Shown here: one piece after another, positions 60,161 through 64,000 of the stretch
How the letters are laid out: every line of letters starts with the position of its first letter
Position numbering within the stretch: the first letter of the stretch is position 1
Assembly (NCBI GenBank): GCA_024760905.1
Contig: CM045738.1
Coordinates: 50,194,797-50,258,796, forward strand
Source: Plotosus lineatus
Taxonomy: Eukaryota; Chordata; Actinopteri; Siluriformes; Plotosidae
Direction: 5' to 3'
DNA length: 64,000 bases
Notes under the pieces: generated by a model
The model's database searches: none
What the model was told of the DNA's origin: nothing
The model's input: only the letters and a program-made list of their open reading frames with translations
Translations under genes and position numbers: made by a program

Positions 60161-60870
60161 TTTACTCGGAAATGTGCGAAAACTGAACAATCCATAACAA
60201 AAGTATAGCATCAATAACATTTATATCATATTGAACATAACACATTTTAACTTCAACAAAAATCGAATAAATCTCAGTTTTAGTTTGTATTATTTATATG
60301 GAATGTGGTGGCTGCACGAGCGCAGCCAGAATAAACAAACAGTGTAAATACCTCTCGAATTAACAGGAACTTTATCTTGTTCAATTTTTGTTTCGTTTGA
60401 AATGTTTATAAAAACAGCGCATGTGAAATGTTGAAGAGTCGACACGATCTCAGCTCTTTCAGTGGCTGCAGTGTTTGCTCTTCCAGGCCTGTTCATGTGC
60501 AGTCTGGAAAAATATCAGATCATTCACAAGACCGACTACAGCACGACTCAGGTCAGTCTCCACTTCCAACCGCAGCTCTCCGGGACCCTGCAAATTAATC
60601 AGTCAACTGCAGGGAATTAATCAAGACAGTACGATTTGCAGCCAAGATGCAGAATCAAATTATTTTTCAGAAATGTCACAGAAAACTAGAAAAAAAAAAA
60701 TCGATCAGACTATCAAAGTTATTCTTAATTGGCTGATGAAATGATCAGATCTTCTGAACCAAATTATATTTAAATTAAGAAAATAACACTGGAGAGAATG
60801 GAAGAATAAAATTGGAGGGACTGAGAGTTCAACCGGCCATTTCTTCTGTATGGTCATCATTTATTATCAT
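60161..60870. other. Gene-free stretch with an exon-like segment
   Basis: 60480-60544 could be an exon (see findings). Otherwise nothing recognised. Confidence 0.3.
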
Positions 60871-60873
60871 GTA

Positions 60874-60983
60874 TCATCATTTCTTCTGTATAGTGCACGT
60901 GCATCATCATTTCTTCTGTATAGTGCACGTGCATCATCGTTTCTTCTGTATAGTGCACGTGCATCATCATTTCTTCTGTATAA
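60874..60983. repeat. 30-bp minisatellite, about 3.7 units
   Basis: Unit of 30 bp containing 'catcatttcttctgtatagt' and 'gcacgtg'. The units differ at one or two bases. Because 30 is a multiple of three, both strands stay open across it, giving repetitive shadow peptides. Confidence 0.9.
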
Positions 60984-61435
60984 TTCGGACGCAGCTGTGC
61001 GGTTTGTAATGAAATGGATTCTGATTTGGATAGAATACCATCATTGTTAATGTTGTGGTAAAGAGGCCTGTCAAAAGTCCAGATGATGGATGACATCATA
61101 TATATTTATATGACAAAGCTATTCATAAATATACTGTCATTCACTTCTCATTTCCTGTTTCGAAATCTCACAATAGAACTGAGCCGAACGATGACCACAA
61201 CACTTCAAGAATTTCATTTCAACAGGAAGTTCTAACTTTACGCTTTAATTGAAAAAGGATTTTCTGGAATATACAGTTGACAAGATCATTCATGGTCCCA
61301 TTTCAGAACTTCCAAAATCAACTTCAGTTTAAAAACAAACAAACAAACAAACAAAAAAAAAACCTTACACTGTTCGTTTTCTACTGTACTGATGCAGCAG
61401 TGTGCAGGTGGAGCTCACCTGTCCGGCATCATTAA

Positions 61436-61690
61436 TATATTCATTCTTTCATTCTCTGAACCGCTTCGTCCTGATTAGGTCCCCTGGGAGGCTGGCACCC
61501 ATCTCAGCCGACTCTGTGCAAGGGCAGAGTACCCCTGCACGGCTCGCTGGGCCATCGCGGGGCAGAAACGTGCTGAATCTCACCCCAAAGAGACACAGCC
61601 GGCCTCTGATAACCCAGTTAGTGCACTGGAGGGACAGTAGTAATGGTCGGGTTTGAACCTCCAACCTTGTGATCAGTGATCCAGCACCTC
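61436..61690 (-). mobile_element. SINE-C copy with SINE-B-type tail
   Basis: On the minus strand: 'gtgaggtgctggatcactga', 'ggttggaggttcaaacccga', 'ctaactgggttatcagaggc', 'tgccccgcgatggcccagcg' and 'gaagcggttcagagaatgaa'. Confidence 0.85.
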
Positions 61691-61877
61691 ACCACACACC
61701 GTCAATAATATGTGAAAATGCAGTACGTTTCGAACGCTTGCAGTCGAAAATAGAACTTTTACCCCCGAGTGCGAATGAAGTCTTCTGAGATCGCAAAACA
61801 TTCACATCTCCAGTCTCGTGCACTGGATCATAAAATAGAATAAAGCAGCTTATTATTTATATAAATATAAGTATTTT

Positions 61878-61882
<5 letters not shown>

Positions 61883-61929
<47 letters not shown>

Positions 61930-61949
61930 TATATATATATATATATATA
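61883..61949. repeat. (CA)n(TA)n microsatellite
   Basis: About 23 CA units then about 10 TA units. Confidence 0.93.
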
Positions 61950-62269
61950 CACACACACTGTATATATGATTGAAGCATCCTATCGTTATCATTTGAATAT
62001 GAGATGATGAAACTAATCTGCCAATTCCAGCCAAAATCATGCATGAATAATTTGCCTTTTATTAAATTATTCTTTAGAAATATGACACTAAATGACTGCA
62101 ACAGTGAATAATTCTGAGCCCACAGTATCCTATGTATTTACAGAATTAAAAGGAAAGATACTGATGGATGTATTGATCAATCGAATGCAGTTATTTGGGG
62201 TAACTACAGTACATCCAGTGTGCCTTGTTTTTATTTTATTTTATGAACCAATCACAGAGCAAACGCATC

Positions 62270-62475
62270 CATCCATCCATCCATCCATCCATCCATCCAT
62301 TCATTCATTTTCCGAACTGCTTTATCATAAATAGGGTCGCGGGGAGGCCGGTACTCATCTCAGCCAACTCTGGGTGAGGGCGGTGTACACCCCGGGTGCA
62401 GTTACTTGCAATAGTGGGTCTTGAACCAGACCTTGGGATTAGTAATCCAGCACCAGGCTAACACTGCACCCACAG
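62270..62475 (-). mobile_element. SINE-C copy, body deleted
   Basis: Minus-strand head 'ttagcctggtgctggattac', 'caaggtctggttcaagaccc', directly joined to the SINE-B tail 'accctatttatgataaagca', ending in (ATGG)n at 62270-62300. Confidence 0.75.
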
Positions 62476-62479
62476 TGTT

Positions 62480-62910
62480 CGCCCAAGAACATTATGCATC
62501 ATCATCATCATCATTCGATGACACAATCTATACGTTTACTAACCTACTCCTCCTAATCTAATCTCGGATAGTTGTGTCACCTGGAAATGTGTAAATAATC
62601 TGAATATTGTTTCAACAAATGGACATTTGAAAGTAAATCTCTGAAGGTTGGCACGTTTTCCTCGTCAGAAGATACATACAAAAGCTACCAATCCAACAAC
62701 AAGGCAACAATTTCACATCCTCTTTTAATTGGATGTTTATTGTTTGATCTTTTTAATCCTTATTATAGATGTCGCTGTTATTATGAAACAAACTGAGTAC
62801 AATAAAAACAAGAATAATCCGTCCAAGCAATGTGTGAGATGTGGCAGGAGATGGTGCGTGGAGTTCTTCCCTGCTGATTCAGACTGAAAGCCGCGGGAGA
62901 AGCTGAATGG

Positions 62911-62912
<2 letters not shown>
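62480..62912. other. il23a 5' flank, no gene
   Basis: Non-repetitive upstream DNA apart from (CAT)n at 62495-62513. No exon recognised. Confidence 0.4.
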
Positions 62913-62955
<43 letters not shown>

Positions 62956-62966
62956 TGTGTGTGTGA
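62913..62966. repeat. (GT)n tract in il23a upstream region
   Basis: About 26 mostly GT units, ending about 115 bp before the expected transcription start. Confidence 0.93.
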
Positions 62967-63018
62967 GTGGCCTGAGCGGTGGAAACCCACACCGCAGCTC
63001 TACCTGCCCTGCGGAGGA

Positions 63019-63028
63019 GGAAACTCCT
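63019..63028 (+). promoter_or_regulatory. kappaB-like site
   Basis: GGAAACTCCT, close to the NF-kappaB/Rel consensus, followed by a CRE/AP-1-like CGTCACTCA at 63031-63039. It lies 25-30 bp before the TATA box. IL23A is known to be NF-kappaB/Rel driven in mammals. Inferred from sequence only. Confidence 0.45.
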
Positions 63029-63048
63029 CACGTCACTCATCCCCGTGC

Positions 63049-63058
63049 TTATTTATAA
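63049..63058 (+). promoter_or_regulatory. il23a TATA box
   Basis: TTATTTATAA, in a suitable place for a start near 63080, giving a 5' UTR of about 95 nt before the ATG at 63176. Confidence 0.6.
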
Positions 63059-63175
63059 GGTGAGCATTCGGGGCTCCGAGTTCAGAGGGATCTCAGAGCT
63101 TCATACACAGCTCAGGGTGAAAGAAGCCGAAGCTCCGCAGTCGTCTACCAACACGTGACAGGAACGAGTTCGACC

Positions 63176-63322
63176 ATGGGCCCAGTTCAGCACTGTGCGC
63201 TCGTCGCGGTGATGCTCGTGTGCGCGCTCGGAGCTCCGGTGCGCGTCACCGAGATCAACTACTCAACGGCCAAGACTTTGATCCTGGAGCTCAACGAAAG
63301 AGCGAGACGTCTGTACCAGGAG
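63176..63322 (+). CDS. il23a: il23a exon 1
   Basis: 49 codons with the signal peptide and the start of helix A. Donor 'caggaggtgagt', phase 0. Upstream in-frame GTG codons are not used as starts in eukaryotes. Confidence 0.8.
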
Positions 63323-63945
63323 GTGAGTGCGAGACACAACTCACATCGAATCCCCTGCGAACAGCCTGGTCTGCTCAAATCAATGGCACACTTGATTCAA
63401 GAAAAATAAAAGAAGAAGAAGAATTTCCGTGAAACGAGGTGGAGCAGAAATAAAGAGATCAAACCGTGCCTGGGGTTGAATTGATATATTTACACGAATT
63501 ACACTGCAGCATGTTAAATCACTGGCAGTTCGTAGAACAGATATCAGAAATAAACACAAGACAATTCTTCAAGAAAACACTGATTTACTGATCGCCGGTG
63601 TTGCGCCTTTATCATTGGCATCTTTTATTATTCCTATCTATCTATCTATATATCTATCACCTTTAATCTGGGACATTGTTTTTCTGATGTAAGTGTGTAC
63701 GTTTAATTGTACCGACTCACTGACAAGGACCTGGAGAGACTTCAGTCCTGTAGTCTGGTTGGACGATTGTAGGGCAATTCACAGATATAAAATCCCAGTT
63801 CAGGAACAGCGTGTCATTGGTCACAATCTCCTCCTGCCTTGTCCAGGTGGAGACCCCGGAAGAGGTGGCTGTAGTCAATAATCCTCCACTGATGATCAGG
63901 CCCGAGGACAATTGCAATCCTGACTCTCTTCAGACCAATCCAGAG
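63176..63945 (+). CDS. il23a: il23a, interleukin-23 p19 subunit (exons 1-2, runs off window)
   Basis: Secreted four-helix cytokine subunit that pairs with IL-12 p40 to form IL-23. Exon 1 (63176-63322) gives MGPVQHCALVAVMLVCALGA, a signal peptide with likely cleavage near residue 20, then ITEINYS-like helix A sequence ending RARRLYQE. Exon 2 (63847-63945, 33 codons) reads VETPEEVAVVNNPPLMIRPE then DNCNPDSLQTNPE. Human p19 has a similar 'VPHIQCGDGCDPQGL' at this place. Both introns are phase 0. The call rests on the exon-1 signal peptide/helix layout, the Cys-x-P-x-x-L pattern in exon 2, and the head-to-head position next to PAN2, as in mammals. The ATG at 63176 has a good context (gaccATGg). 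Later exons are outside. Another class-I helical cytokine is possible but less likely. Confidence 0.8.
63323..63846 (+). other. il23a: il23a intron 1
   Basis: 524-bp intron, GTGAGT...TTGTCCAG. It contains a short (GAA)n near 63410 and a (TATC)n at 63637-63658. No other feature. Confidence 0.7.
63847..63945 (+). CDS. il23a: il23a exon 2
   Basis: 99 nt, phase 0 at both ends, acceptor 'cttgtccag', donor 'gtaaat'. One cysteine (residue 72) in EDNCNPDSL. The A-B loop region of p19 by alignment from memory. Confidence 0.78.
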
Positions 63946-64000
63946 GTAAATATAGACGATTTCATTTTGTACGTTGTTTTGTTTTTGTTCATGATTTGTA

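Noticed and set aside
60874..60983. CRISPR-like array of 30-bp repeats
   Set aside because: The repeats are directly adjacent with no spacers, and the DNA is eukaryotic. It is a minisatellite.

Overview
The window is nuclear DNA of a bony fish, almost certainly a teleost. The evidence is split genes with short exons and GT-AG introns, plus a typical fish repeat load: Rex3, RTE and L2 LINEs, Tc1 and pogo/Tigger-like DNA transposons, hAT remnants and several tRNA-headed SINE families. I cannot fix the species or order. Two copies of a SINE type that I associate with ostariophysan fish (53.4 and 55.1 kb) are only a weak hint.

Two protein-coding genes are supported. (1) PAN2, the catalytic subunit of the PAN2-PAN3 poly(A) nuclease, fills 10.5-48.9 kb on the minus strand. 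I could place 24 coding exons whose phases all join, plus a candidate terminal exon. Together they give 1195 codons, close to the ~1200 of vertebrate PAN2. A probable non-coding first exon with ETS-type promoter motifs lies at 48.74-48.96 kb. (2) il23a, the p19 subunit of interleukin-23, begins at 63,176 on the plus strand. Exons 1 and 2 are inside the window and the rest runs off the right edge. The head-to-head PAN2/IL23A pair is the mammalian arrangement, so synteny supports both calls. Here the space between the two starts has grown to about 14-15.6 kb, nearly all of it repeats.

Layout: 1-10.5 kb is a gene-free repeat field downstream of PAN2 (RTE fragments, SINEs, a hAT MITE, a Tigger-like remnant, and a 2-kb RTE copy inserted in a SINE). 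10.5-12.4 kb holds the PAN2 exonuclease exons. 12.5-17.9 kb is a repeat-rich intron with a duplicated block, a rearranged L2 and an inverted pair of L2 5' ends. 18-24 kb holds the pseudo-ubiquitin-hydrolase exons with a degraded Rex3 between them. 24.1-27.2 kb is a full-length RTE with target-site duplications. 27.4-30.7 kb has three exons and a Tc1 nested in a pogo-like element. 31.6-37.4 kb is a Tigger-like element carrying an antisense RTE. 37.7-39.3 kb and 42.5-42.9 kb hold WD40 exons separated by doubly nested Tigger-like elements. 43.5-46.9 kb has a Tigger-like element, minisatellites and a hAT transposase fragment. 47.3-48.9 kb is the 5' end of PAN2. 49-63 kb is SINE, LINE and DNA-transposon debris leading to the il23a promoter (GT tract, kappaB-like site, TATA box).

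I found no CRISPR array, bacterial-type operon, free-standing tRNA or rRNA gene, or virus. The most unusual signals are structural: a SINE family with two alternative 3' tails, one made from both ends of the resident RTE; a sense-antisense-sense foldback in an L2; a swarm of pogo/Tigger-like families with related ends; and the apparent lack, in p19, of the cysteine that bonds human p19 to p40.
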